Assembly: GCA_937958105.1 (NCBI GenBank)
Contig: CALFXJ010000061.1
Coordinates: 180,684-244,683 of the forward strand
DNA from: an uncultured Cellvibrio sp.
Lineage (GTDB): Bacteria > Pseudomonadota > Gammaproteobacteria > Pseudomonadales > Cellvibrionaceae
Length of the DNA: 64,000 nucleotides
Direction: 5' to 3'
The notes under the pieces are model-generated. The model saw only the letters and a list, made by a program, of their open reading frames with translations, ran no database searches and had not been told where the DNA came from. Every line of letters starts with the position of its first letter. Positions within the stretch are counted from its first letter, which is position 1. The translations under genes were made by a program, and so were the position numbers. Shown piece by piece: positions 55,481 through 63,979 of the stretch.

Positions 55481-55921
55481 TTATGGTTGAAGCTCAAAGA
55501 GCGCATTGCCATTTTCCATGTCGATGACAAAAGAAAAATGTTCGTGGATGACCTGCCATTGACCGTTCCGCTTTAGATAGCCGCGGGTAACGCGGGTCCA
55601 TGAACTTTGCGCCTTACCTTCAGCGTCATAGCAGCCACAGCGGGTCAGGCAATAGCTGAAGGCGACCTTATCATCAGCATGGATCACCGGTTCCTGGCTT
55701 TCATAGATCATGCCGTGCGGCGCGTAAGACAGGCAGGTAACCCAGTGGTCGGTGTAACTTTTTTTGCCGTCAAACTGCAATTGTATGACGGCATCATATG
55801 CCAGGATGTCATCGGCATAGTTCTTTGTGATCGTTTCAATATTTCCCTTGCGTATGCCTTCTTCCCACTCGTTGATGAGTGTTCTGATTTCACTGACGCC
55901 GTTGGCGTTTTGCTGGCTCAT
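55481..55921 (-). CDS. SnoaL/NTF2-like protein (YybH type)
   Basis: 146-residue NTF2-fold protein: IRTLINEWEEGIRKGNIETITKNYADDILAYD, YTDHWVTCL, AFSYCLTRCGCYDAEGK, WTRVTRGYLKRNGQWQVIHEHFS. A small enzyme or ligand-binding protein of unknown substrate. Second gene of the operon with DGPF and VOC genes; AAGGAGA lies upstream of the start. Confidence 0.85.
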   Translation of the reverse strand: MSQQNANGVSEIRTLINEWEEGIRKGNIETITKNYADDILAYDAVIQLQFDGKKSYTDHWVTCLSYAPHGMIYESQEPVIHADDKVAFSYCLTRCGCYDAEGKAQSSWTRVTRGYLKRNGQWQVIHEHFSFVIDMENGNALFELQP

Positions 55922-55960
55922 GGTAGTCTCCTTGGGCAGTGTGATTCGATTGTCGACGTG

Positions 55961-56332
55961 TTAACGGTAGGCCGAACGGTCATATAAATCTTCGCGGACA
56001 GGACGCACTTCCACAGAGCCGTAACGGATCGGCGGTAGTTTGCTGGCCAGTTGGATGGCCTCATTCAAATCCCGCGCATCAAGCAGACAGTAACCGGCGA
56101 GCTGCTCTTTGGTTTCCGCAAAGGGGCCATCGGTGGTAAAGACTTTGTTCTGCCTTACCTTGATGGTGGTGGCGGTGTGGACTGAAGCCAGGGCGTTGCC
56201 ATCCAGAAAATGCTGGTCCCGTATCAGGGACTCCGTATGGCTGTCGCACTCCTTTATCAGCTCGCGCCATTCGCCGGGCGGCAGTGAATTCACGGCATCT
56301 TCATCCTGATAGATAAGGCACAGATATTTCAT
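55961..56332 (-). CDS. YciI/DGPF-domain protein (first gene of ECF42-linked operon)
   Basis: 123-residue YCII-related protein, KYLCLIYQDEDAVNSLPP at the start and TDGPFAETKEQLAGYCLLDARDL in the core, similar throughout to the protein at 54625-54981. AGGATCG lies upstream of the start. It is directly downstream of a promoter-like TGTCGA-N17-CGAC (56366-56392), the sort recognised by ECF42 sigma factors, and such a factor is encoded 1.2 kb away. Confidence 0.92.
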   Translation of the reverse strand: MKYLCLIYQDEDAVNSLPPGEWRELIKECDSHTESLIRDQHFLDGNALASVHTATTIKVRQNKVFTTDGPFAETKEQLAGYCLLDARDLNEAIQLASKLPPIRYGSVEVRPVREDLYDRSAYR

Positions 56333-56365
56333 GATGGTCGATCCTGACTGGGCTGTTTTCTTCTA

Positions 56366-56392
56366 GTCGTTTGAGAAGAAGCCGGATCGACA
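56366..56392 (-). promoter_or_regulatory. Candidate ECF42 sigma-factor promoter
   Basis: On the minus strand TGTCGA (56392-56387), a 17-bp spacer and CGAC (56369-56366), 34 bp before the first DGPF gene. TGTCGA at -35 and CGA(C/T) at -10 are the elements reported for ECF42 sigma factors. No equivalent was seen before the other genes of the set, which argues for one operon. Confidence 0.6.
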
Positions 56393-56472
56393 TCAACAGG
56401 AAAATTTTTTTAATTATTTAAGATAAGACGAAACTGTGCCCAATATTGTCAGGAGTGTCGGACGAATCCGGT

Positions 56473-57495
56473 TTATTCGGCCGTTAACCTGATGACAATG
56501 TTCAAGGTGTTGGTACTGGGTTTAGCAACGAGGCCATCCAGCCCGGCCCAGAAGGGCACCTGTTTATCGCCGGAGTAGGAATAGTTCAGCGTCAGCTGAT
56601 CTTTTGATGCCTGGCTTTCCAAACCGATACGCATGGTGGACAGCGCTGGAGCCTCATTCAGTTGCTGGAGCATCGCCAGGGTGTCCAGGTGCGCGCTGGT
56701 GATGCTCTCGTTGACGCTGGCTGGCATGTTGGGATCGAGATAGGGATAGTCATTCAGGCCATGGGTGTTGGGCGTAGGAAATAACAGAAAGGGATAATGT
56801 TCACTTTTCTCGAAAGTTTCATTGATAGTTACCGGCTCTCCGTTGTTGGGTGGGATGCTGGTGAAGTTGGATGTGCGGTTGGTTTCTGTAGTAACGCTGA
56901 GCATCGCTTCCCAGCCCGGACCATAAAGCGACGGGTTGAGCTTTTCTACAATCAGATCGGTGACAATGCCCTGTTCTGTGGCCTGGCGGGTACCTTCTAT
57001 CATTTGATTGGATTCCGGCTCCAGGTGATGCCACGACAGTGTGTGGGAGACGTCGCTTTGATGGTGTGGGCTGCCTAATGAGTCGCTGACGTAAAACGGT
57101 TTTGATTCAAGGACGTGGAGCGCTTCGTCGGGATCGCTGGGTACAGGAAGGCTGAGGTCGGGCTGGATCAGCACACGCTGTTCCCGGGTGGCCGTAATCC
57201 GGGTATGCCATTTTATGTGGGTCGTGCTGGGTCCCTGCAAGTTGGTGGCGGGCTGTTCTACGGTATTCTCGCCCTGCTGGTGCAGTTCGAATTCAACCCG
57301 CAAGGTGCCGTAGCGCCAACCCTCGTTCAGTTTATCCTGCAGATAAGGATCGCCTTCTGCCAGCTCCTCATCCTCCCACTGCTCCTCTGCATAATCGGCT
57401 TCATTTTCTTCCGAGGGCGAGCAGGCGCTCAGCAGGCCCCCTGCGCAGACAAAGTAAAAAGCAACCACCAGGTAACGTGTAAAGAGAGCATCCAT
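56473..57495 (-). CDS. Hypothetical lipoprotein beside the ECF sigma gene
   Basis: 340-residue predicted lipoprotein, not recognised. Signal peptide with lipobox LLSAC (Cys25) is followed by a very acidic stretch (PSEENEADYAEEQWEDEELAEG) and a long beta-rich, Thr/Asn/Pro-rich region with no recognised domain. Start 57495 has AGGA 8 nt upstream; the open frame runs further 5' into the sigma gene without support. It follows the sigma-factor gene by 52 bp on the same strand, so the two are probably co-transcribed. Cysteines are absent from the mature part beyond the lipid anchor. Confidence 0.65.
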   Translation of the reverse strand: MDALFTRYLVVAFYFVCAGGLLSACSPSEENEADYAEEQWEDEELAEGDPYLQDKLNEGWRYGTLRVEFELHQQGENTVEQPATNLQGPSTTHIKWHTRITATREQRVLIQPDLSLPVPSDPDEALHVLESKPFYVSDSLGSPHHQSDVSHTLSWHHLEPESNQMIEGTRQATEQGIVTDLIVEKLNPSLYGPGWEAMLSVTTETNRTSNFTSIPPNNGEPVTINETFEKSEHYPFLLFPTPNTHGLNDYPYLDPNMPASVNESITSAHLDTLAMLQQLNEAPALSTMRIGLESQASKDQLTLNYSYSGDKQVPFWAGLDGLVAKPSTNTLNIVIRLTAE

Positions 57496-57547
57496 AACCG
57501 ACATCCTGTAAAAATTATTAGATAGAAATTTTCTCGCTACAATCTCG

Positions 57548-58783
57548 CTACAGTGCCGCAATGCGCCGCTCCAGGAAGCGCCGTTCCGGCTCCTGACGGG
57601 TGAGCTTGAGAGCCTGCTCATAAGCGGCCTTTGCTTCGGCCTGTCGCCCAAGCCGGCGGCACAGGTCGGCGCGGGCGGAGTGCAGCAGATGATAATCCTT
57701 AAGGACACCGCGACTGGCCATGTCGTCAATCAGATGCAAGCCGACTTCAGGACCATCGCGCATGGCTACAGCGACAGCACGATTGAGTTCGACGACCGGT
57801 GATGGCGCTACACGCAGCAAGAGGTCGTAAAGTCCGACAATTTCATTCCAATCTGTATCCGCAGGTGTGGCCGCTTCGGCATGAACCCCGACGATGGCGG
57901 CCTGAATGGTGTAGGGACCAAAGCGCCGGGAGTTGAGGGAGCGGGTAATCAGCTCACTGCCTTCCGCAATAAGCTGACGGTCCCAGAGGGAACGGTCCTG
58001 TTCGTCCAGCAGGATCAGATCGCCATCGGCAGACATGCGCGCGTGGCGGCGGGAGTCGTGTAACAGCATCAGCGCCAGCAGCCCCATGGCTTCCGACTCG
58101 GGGAGCAGTTCCACCAGCAGACGACCCAGGCGAATGGCTTCAGCGGAAAGATCATGGCGGGTTACGGCATCGCCGGTAGAGGCGGAGTAGCCTTCGTTGA
58201 ATACGAGGTAGATAACATGGAGCACCGATTCCAGCCGTTCGGGCAGCTGATGGGGAGCGGGCACTTCGTAGGGGATGCGGGCATCGCGGATCTTGGCTTT
58301 GGCCCGTACGATGCGCTGGGCTACGGTGGGCGCCGAGGTCAGGAATGCGCGGGCTATCTCTTCCGTGGTCAGGTCGCAGATCTCCCGCAGCGTCAGGGCT
58401 ACCTGGGCCTCCGGCGACAGACTGGGGTGGCAACAGGTGAAGATCAGCCGCAGACGATCGTCCTCGATATTCTCGTCATCCATCTCCTCCGCTTCTTCAT
58501 CCAGGCGATCCGCCACGTCCTCCAGGGAGGTATCAAACCGCGCCCGACGACGCAGCTGGTCGATGGCTTTGAAGCGCCCGGCGGAGACCAGCCAGGCACG
58601 GGGGTTATCTGGCAGGCCGTCCCGGGGCCATTGCTCAATAGCGGCGCGAAAAGCATCGTGAAGTGCTTCCTCCGCCAGATCGAAATCACCCAGCAGACGG
58701 ATAAGCGTTGCCAGTACCCGGCGGGATTCGGTGCGGTAGATGGTTTCCAGCGTCTGCTGTATCGGCGGGTTGGTATCAGTCAC
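57548..58783 (-). CDS. ECF42-type RNA polymerase sigma factor with C-terminal TPR-like extension
   Basis: 411-residue alternative sigma factor. Region sigma-2 (about 12-80: LGDFDLAEEALHDAFRAAIEQW, NPRAWLVSAGRFKAIDQLRRR) and sigma-4 (about 115-185: FTCCHPSLSPEAQVALTLRE, LTTEEIARAFLTSAPTVAQRIVRAKAKIR) are followed by an about 220-residue helical extension (DUF6596/TPR-like: VIYLVFNEGYSAS, ALMLLHDSRRHARM, GLYDLLLRVAPSPVVELNRAVA) that is specific to ECF42. No anti-sigma factor is adjacent, as usual for this group, where the extension is thought to regulate activity. GTG 58783 with GAGG upstream is preferred over GTG 58831. Likely targets are the DGPF operon at 54152-56332. Confidence 0.9.
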   Translation of the reverse strand: MTDTNPPIQQTLETIYRTESRRVLATLIRLLGDFDLAEEALHDAFRAAIEQWPRDGLPDNPRAWLVSAGRFKAIDQLRRRARFDTSLEDVADRLDEEAEEMDDENIEDDRLRLIFTCCHPSLSPEAQVALTLREICDLTTEEIARAFLTSAPTVAQRIVRAKAKIRDARIPYEVPAPHQLPERLESVLHVIYLVFNEGYSASTGDAVTRHDLSAEAIRLGRLLVELLPESEAMGLLALMLLHDSRRHARMSADGDLILLDEQDRSLWDRQLIAEGSELITRSLNSRRFGPYTIQAAIVGVHAEAATPADTDWNEIVGLYDLLLRVAPSPVVELNRAVAVAMRDGPEVGLHLIDDMASRGVLKDYHLLHSARADLCRRLGRQAEAKAAYEQALKLTRQEPERRFLERRIAAL

Positions 58784-59012
58784 GGCGTCCTCGCACGGCT
58801 GTTTCTTATGTAAACGGAACGAGTTTAACACCCGCTCGTCGGCTGACTTGTATGAAGATGTAACCTTTCGTCGAAAACGTTATCCGCGCACGGTTTCGGG
58901 GATAATCGGCTGTGATAGCATGATTCTTCTTTTTTAGTCGGGTTGCAGGATACCGCGCAACCTGTTGTATTGTTGCCCGCATCGCGGAATGTCTATGTAG
59001 CAGCAGGGATGT

Positions 59013-62000
59013 ATGAAGATACTGTTTAAGAACACCACTGGCGCTGAATTTCAGCTTTCTCCCGTTACCAATGCCTCCACCACCGGTGGCGCTCCCGTCA
59101 ACGACTCCCGGCAAGTCCTGCAGTCCGCCCGGCTGGTTCAGCCCGCGACCTGGGCGGAAGTCTGGAAGCTGCTGTTCCCCCGGCAGCCGGTGCCGCCATC
59201 GCAAAGCAAGATTCAGCAGGAAGTCGGCAACGCGCTCAGCAGTAAAAAACTGCAGCTGGTGCCGGTAGCTGCCCAGCCGGAGGCTACCGCCGGAACCGAG
59301 TTTCGCGGTCATCGCACGGCGAAAGGCGGCAAGGGTGGGGGCAAAAGCAGTTCATCTGACTCGCTGCCGCCGCCCAAGGAAGACGTCAAAGCCCATGCTG
59401 TCACGGCTGAATCCAGCGAATCCTGTTCTGACCAGAATGCCGTCACCAGCGTTCAGCCCGGTAAGGTTTCCGCTTCTGCCCGGGAGGGCGCTGCGGCCGT
59501 CGCCAACACCTGCACCAATGGCTGCCCGATCAGCATGGTGTCCGGCGAGGAGTTGCTGAGCCTCACCGACTTCACCTTGCCCGGCCCTTTACCGTTCACC
59601 TGGACACGGACTTACCGCACCGGCCACAGCCGCGATATCGGTCTGGGTCATGGTTGGACCCATTCAGGCTGTGAGCGCCTGTATGAAGGCCATCACACGG
59701 TGGAGTTGAGTGATTCGGAAGGGCGTGTCCTGACCTTCAAGCGCCCCCGGCCATACCAGCGCAGCAAACTGCTCAATGAGCAGATGGATCTGGACGCAAT
59801 TTCCTACGATGCCTATGTGCTCCGCAAACAAGGGCAACCACACAAAGTCTTTACCCGTCTGGGCCAGACCGGCGCATTCCGTCTCACCCAGATCCAGCAT
59901 CCCGCCTATCAGCCGCGCCAGTCAGCCGGTGAAGCAGAGCAGGGCTTTGTACTTAATCTGCATTACGACGCGCACAATGCCTTGATTCGTGTGGCAGGTA
60001 ACTGGGGAAAATCCCTGCAGCTCAATCGCGATGCTCATGGCCGGGTTACCCGTATTACCCTGCAGGATGCGGCTTCTCAGCAAAGCCGTGTGATGGCCGA
60101 GTATGACTACAGTGATGAAGGCGATCTCATCGCCCACCGCGATGCTGCCGGCCGCGGCGAACGCTATGCCTATACCAATCACCTGTTCAGTCAGCGCACC
60201 CTGGCCACGGGTTTCAGTTATTACTATGAATGGGATGGTGAGGATACTCAGGCCCGTTGTCTGCGCGCCTGGGGCGATAAAGGCATCTACGATTATCGTT
60301 TCCAGTGGGACCCGGATAACAACCGCAGTCAGGCTACCGACAGTCGTGGCTACACATCGCATTACACCTACAATGAGTTCGGTCTGATTACCGAAGAGGT
60401 CGACAATGAAGGTGGTGTGCATCGCTACACTTACGACAATGGCCTGCTTGCGAGTTATACCGATCCGGAAGGTAATGTCACCCGTTATGCCTACGACGGT
60501 GCATCCAATCTCATTGGGGTTATTGACGCACTTGACCAGCGCCAGACCCGTTATTTTTTCCAAGGCAAATTACTCACCTCAACCGACAAAGACGGCGCGC
60601 TCTGGCGGCGCAGCTATAACGCGCGCGGTTTGCTCGATACGCTTACGGCTCCGGACGGACAGGTCACGCGCTACAGCTATAACGTACAGGGTCTGCTCAG
60701 CCAACAGATTGACTCGCTGGGAAAGAAGACGCGCTACGAGTGGAATGCTGCAGGCGAATTAACCGCTGTGATCAACCCAGCGGGGCACAAGCAAAGTTTC
60801 AAATACAACCCGCTGGGTCAGATTGTGCAGATGGATGTGTGGCTTGCTGGCCGTCAGCACGGCGGCACCACACGCTACTTTTATAACGACAGCGGTGAGC
60901 TGGAGCGCGTAACCTATCCCGGCGGTGAAAAGGTTGATATCCAGTACAACGCCAATGGTCAGATCGAACGCATCAGCGACCGGCGCGGGCGGGTCACAAA
61001 ATATGAATACGATGGTTTAAGCCAGGTTGTCCGCCGCATCGACCCGGAAGGCAACAGTCTCGCCTATGAATACGACAACGAACGCAACCTGATTCGGCTC
61101 ATTAATGAAAACGGCGATGACTACCAATTCTTTTACGATGGCAATGAACGTCTCATAAAAGAAATTGGTTTCGACGGCCGAATCCAGCATTACAAATACA
61201 ACAAAGCCGGCCATTTGGTTAAGCACCTGGACGCCGGTGAAGTCGTCACGGAATTCGAACGTGACCCGCTCGGGCGCATGCTATCCAAAACCAGTCGCGC
61301 GTTAAAAGATCCCGATGCGACAGCGGAATACAGCCGCTATATGTACGATCCGGTAGGGCGCTTAACCGAAACCTACAACAGTCACCAATACCTCGCCTTC
61401 CAATACGACCGTTTGGGTTTTCTGGTTAAAGAACACCACAGTGACCTCAATGAAAAACGTCAGCGCATCGCTGACAGCATGGTGGATATCCACTATCAAC
61501 GTTCCACCCGAGGGCAGCTGAAAAAGCTCCAGCTGCCGGGGCGCGAAGCCATTGACTATGCTTACGACGACTTTGAACGCTTACAGCAGGTATTATTTAA
61601 CGGCGCAGCCATTACGCACATACAGCGGGACGAGTTCGGGCGAGAACTGCAGCGGATTCAGGGTAATGTCGTCACCCACACTGACTACGATCCGATGGGG
61701 CGATTGGCCAGACAACATGCTATCCATCGCCAGCAGAAGAATGAGCTGATCAACCGTGAATACCAATATGATCCGTTCGGTAACCTGAGCAGCTTTAAGG
61801 ATGGCAGCTGGGAAGTGCGTTACGTCTACGACATGGTGGACAAACTCAAACGCACCGAAGGTGATTTAAATGAATACTTTGTCTTCGACCCCGCCGGAAA
61901 CCTGCTCGGTCAACAAAAAGACGAAGCCGGAAAGCCCGCGCGTGGTAACCGCCTGCAGATGCAGGGCGACCGCAAATTTGGTTACGACGCACGCGGCAAT

Positions 62001-63098
62001 TTAATCCGCGAAGCGCGCGGCAAAGGCGGCAAACTCGAAACGGTTTATGAATACAACTTCAATAACCAATTAGTGAAAGTGGTTAAAGAAGGTCAGACCA
62101 CCGAATACACCTACGACCCCATCGGCCGCCGCATTCGCAAGCAAGACCGCTTCGGTGCCACCCACTATCTCTGGGCCGGCGATCAACTCGCACAGGAACA
62201 ACGCAACAACCTCAAGAAAACCTACGTCTACGAACCGGAAAGCTTCAAGCCACTGGCCATGGTGCAAGACGGTGAAATCTACCACTACCACCTCGACCAC
62301 CTCGGCACGCCCCGCGAACTCACCAGTGAAACCGGCAAGCTCGTCTGGAAAGCTCGCTACAAAACCTACGGTAATGTGGCGGAAAAAGAAGTCGAAGAAG
62401 TTGAAAACAATTTACGGTTTCAAGGTCAGTATTTTGATGAAGAAACCGGCTTGCACTACAACCGCCACCGGTACTACGACCCAAGCGTAGGGCAATTTAC
62501 GACGCAAGACCCGATTGGGTTATTGGGTGGGGTGAATAATTATCAGTATGCGCCTAATCCGATTTCTTGGACGGACCCATTAGGGCTAACATGTAAAGAA
62601 AACTTACCTGTCGTTGATCCGATTATTCAAAAACATCTAGATACTCTTCCTGCTGGTTCTTATGAGCTAATAGAAATGGTTGATAGACCTAATCAAGGTT
62701 TTACAAACGACAGAGCTGCAAAAATCAGACTATTGCAAACAATAGAGGGGCATCGTTTTTCTGGTGGCGGATCTAATCCTGCTGGGCCATACGTTGCGCT
62801 CGGTGACATGTCAAGTTCAAGGTATGAGGTTCGGCAAAAACTGGCATTAAAAAACTTTGGAAATGGAGCCTATAACGCAATGACCCACCATACCCGTGTG
62901 AACATGGATAAAGGCACTGTCCTATTTATAGGGGATGTGGCTCCGCAAACATCTAAAGCGGGTAAGCAATACTCAGGTGGTGGTACCCAAGTGTTTGTAG
63001 AGTTTTGGCAGCCCGAAAATAGAGGAAAAGTAGATTTTTCGGAACCAACGAAAATGCCACGTCATAAAATAGACACCGCAGGCGGTAGAAAAGCATGA
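59013..63098 (+). CDS. Rhs polymorphic toxin with DUF6531 N-terminal region and variable C-terminal tip
   Basis: 1361-residue Rhs/YD-repeat protein, a shell that encloses a C-terminal toxin used against competitors. Residues 1-165 are Ser/Ala/Lys-rich with no membrane segment or PAAR domain. A DUF6531-like segment (about 170-215: NGCPISMVSGEELLSLTDF, LPGPLPFTWTRTYRTGH) precedes many YD repeats (RYAYDGASNLIGVID, RYSYNVQGLLSQQ and others). The conserved Rhs core end (FQGQYFDEETGLHYNRHRYY, DPSVGQFTTQDPIGLLGG, WTDPLGL) closes at about residue 1190. The last about 170 residues are the tip, with lower GC. Its end (GTVLFIGDVAPQ, YSGGGTQVFVEF) recalls some ADP-ribosyltransferase-like toxins, an uncertain guess. 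Delivery apparatus (VgrG, T6SS) is not in the window. The stop overlaps the next gene by 4 bp. Confidence 0.92.
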   Translation: MKILFKNTTGAEFQLSPVTNASTTGGAPVNDSRQVLQSARLVQPATWAEVWKLLFPRQPVPPSQSKIQQEVGNALSSKKLQLVPVAAQPEATAGTEFRGHRTAKGGKGGGKSSSSDSLPPPKEDVKAHAVTAESSESCSDQNAVTSVQPGKVSASAREGAAAVANTCTNGCPISMVSGEELLSLTDFTLPGPLPFTWTRTYRTGHSRDIGLGHGWTHSGCERLYEGHHTVELSDSEGRVLTFKRPRPYQRSKLLNEQMDLDAISYDAYVLRKQGQPHKVFTRLGQTGAFRLTQIQHPAYQPRQSAGEAEQGFVLNLHYDAHNALIRVAGNWGKSLQLNRDAHGRVTRITLQDAASQQSRVMAEYDYSDEGDLIAHRDAAGRGERYAYTNHLFSQRTLATGFSYYYEWDGEDTQARCLRAWGDKGIYDYRFQWDPDNNRSQATDSRGYTSHYTYNEFGLITEEVDNEGGVHRYTYDNGLLASYTDPEGNVTRYAYDGASNLIGVIDALDQRQTRYFFQGKLLTSTDKDGALWRRSYNARGLLDTLTAPDGQVTRYSYNVQGLLSQQIDSLGKKTRYEWNAAGELTAVINPAGHKQSFKYNPLGQIVQMDVWLAGRQHGGTTRYFYNDSGELERVTYPGGEKVDIQYNANGQIERISDRRGRVTKYEYDGLSQVVRRIDPEGNSLAYEYDNERNLIRLINENGDDYQFFYDGNERLIKEIGFDGRIQHYKYNKAGHLVKHLDAGEVVTEFERDPLGRMLSKTSRALKDPDATAEYSRYMYDPVGRLTETYNSHQYLAFQYDRLGFLVKEHHSDLNEKRQRIADSMVDIHYQRSTRGQLKKLQLPGREAIDYAYDDFERLQQVLFNGAAITHIQRDEFGRELQRIQGNVVTHTDYDPMGRLARQHAIHRQQKNELINREYQYDPFGNLSSFKDGSWEVRYVYDMVDKLKRTEGDLNEYFVFDPAGNLLGQQKDEAGKPARGNRLQMQGDRKFGYDARGNLIREARGKGGKLETVYEYNFNNQLVKVVKEGQTTEYTYDPIGRRIRKQDRFGATHYLWAGDQLAQEQRNNLKKTYVYEPESFKPLAMVQDGEIYHYHLDHLGTPRELTSETGKLVWKARYKTYGNVAEKEVEEVENNLRFQGQYFDEETGLHYNRHRYYDPSVGQFTTQDPIGLLGGVNNYQYAPNPISWTDPLGLTCKENLPVVDPIIQKHLDTLPAGSYELIEMVDRPNQGFTNDRAAKIRLLQTIEGHRFSGGGSNPAGPYVALGDMSSSRYEVRQKLALKNFGNGAYNAMTHHTRVNMDKGTVLFIGDVAPQTSKAGKQYSGGGTQVFVEFWQPENRGKVDFSEPTKMPRHKIDTAGGRKA

Positions 63099-63322
63099 AA
63101 GAAGTGAAGTTTGTAGCTGTGAATTCACTTGATGGATCGGATTATATTTTTTCAGATGATAGTGGAAAAAACTATCATTTGTATAATGACTCTAGGGGGA
63201 GGGAAGTAAAAAATATGACCCCGGACTTTTGGGATAAATTTTATTTTTGCAATAACATTAAAATTGAATACGTGCAAATAGACGGTATTAATGTAATTAA
63301 TAAAATTATCTCATATAAATAA
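63095..63322 (+). CDS. Candidate immunity protein for the Rhs toxin
   Basis: 75-residue AT-rich gene whose ATG overlaps the Rhs stop (ATGA). No family recognised. The product is acidic and aromatic-rich (DGSDYIFSDDSGKNYHLYND, FWDKFYFCNN) with no signal peptide, as expected for a cytoplasmic antidote to a cognate tip. Position and overlap are the grounds for the call. Overlap also suggests translational coupling with the toxin. Confidence 0.6.
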   Translation: MKEVKFVAVNSLDGSDYIFSDDSGKNYHLYNDSRGREVKNMTPDFWDKFYFCNNIKIEYVQIDGINVINKIISYK

Positions 63323-63424
63323 TTTTATTGAGCGTAGTGTATTCAAAGAAAATGAAAATCTCTGAATTTACAGGAAATACAAATAAGAAGACATGAAAAC
63401 TATAAAAACAGGTAAAAAAATAAC

Positions 63425-63638
63425 ATGAAAATAGTTGCAAAAAAATTGGGTTTATCGTGTGTGTGAGGCTGAGCTTGGTTTTATTATTTCGGTCCCTTTC
63501 GATAGTGGTGCGGTAGACTTTTCGCTAGCATTCAAAATTGACTTGGATAGTTTAGATGATGAGTACCTGACAGAAAAGTCAAAAGATATAACGGAAAATT
63601 ACGAATTCTACAAAAATTATGAAGTGCCTCACCCTTAG
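63425..63638 (+). pseudogene. Small orphan gene with frameshift in an A7 run
   Basis: ATG 63425 reads MKIVAKK then LGLSCV and stop, while the +1 frame continues for about 65 codons (NWVYRVCEAELGFIISVPFD, VDFSLAFKIDLDSLDDEYL). Removing one A from the seven-A run at 63439-63445 would join them as MKIVAKNWVYRV. So this is either a recently broken gene, a slippage-controlled gene or a sequencing error. The acidic small product, AT-rich base use and position downstream of an Rhs toxin suit an immunity-type protein. No family recognised; translation from TTG 63435 is an alternative. Confidence 0.45.
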
Positions 63639-63745
63639 ATGTTTGAATGCTTAGTTTTCTGAAATATCTGCTGAAATTTTAAGGGGTTTTCAAGGAAAAG
63701 ATAAAACCACTTGATCATAAATTTATTAGATATAGAGCAATATAG

Positions 63746-63979
63746 ATGAAGAGCAAAGAACGCCTTCGGCAAATAGTTAAAGAATATACGTTCTATGAAA
63801 AACCGATCCTGTTGCTTGCGTTTTTTATTGGATTCATTTATTTGAATGGGTACCTAAGGGAATTCGAAATACCTTTTCCCCTTGAAATTGGAATACTTCC
63901 CACTTTGCTTATTGTTATTGGCGCCCTATCTATTTTCTTGGTGCTGTGTAGTGGCCAAGTAAATTTGGCCACAATTTAA
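63746..63979 (+). CDS. Small hypothetical membrane protein
   Basis: 77-residue AT-rich gene with two hydrophobic segments (ILLLAFFIGFIYLNGYL and LEIGILPTLLIVIGALSIFL) and a basic N-terminus, so likely a two-pass inner-membrane protein. Not recognised. Ribosome-binding site is weak. It is in the low-GC tract following the Rhs gene and may be part of the toxin's accessory cassette or a fragment; the window ends 21 bp after it. Confidence 0.45.
   Translation: MKSKERLRQIVKEYTFYEKPILLLAFFIGFIYLNGYLREFEIPFPLEIGILPTLLIVIGALSIFLVLCSGQVNLATI

Noticed and set aside
59013..59500. PAAR domain or membrane anchor at the Rhs N-terminus
   Set aside because: Residues 1-165 are polar and low-complexity with no hydrophobic segments or PAAR motif.
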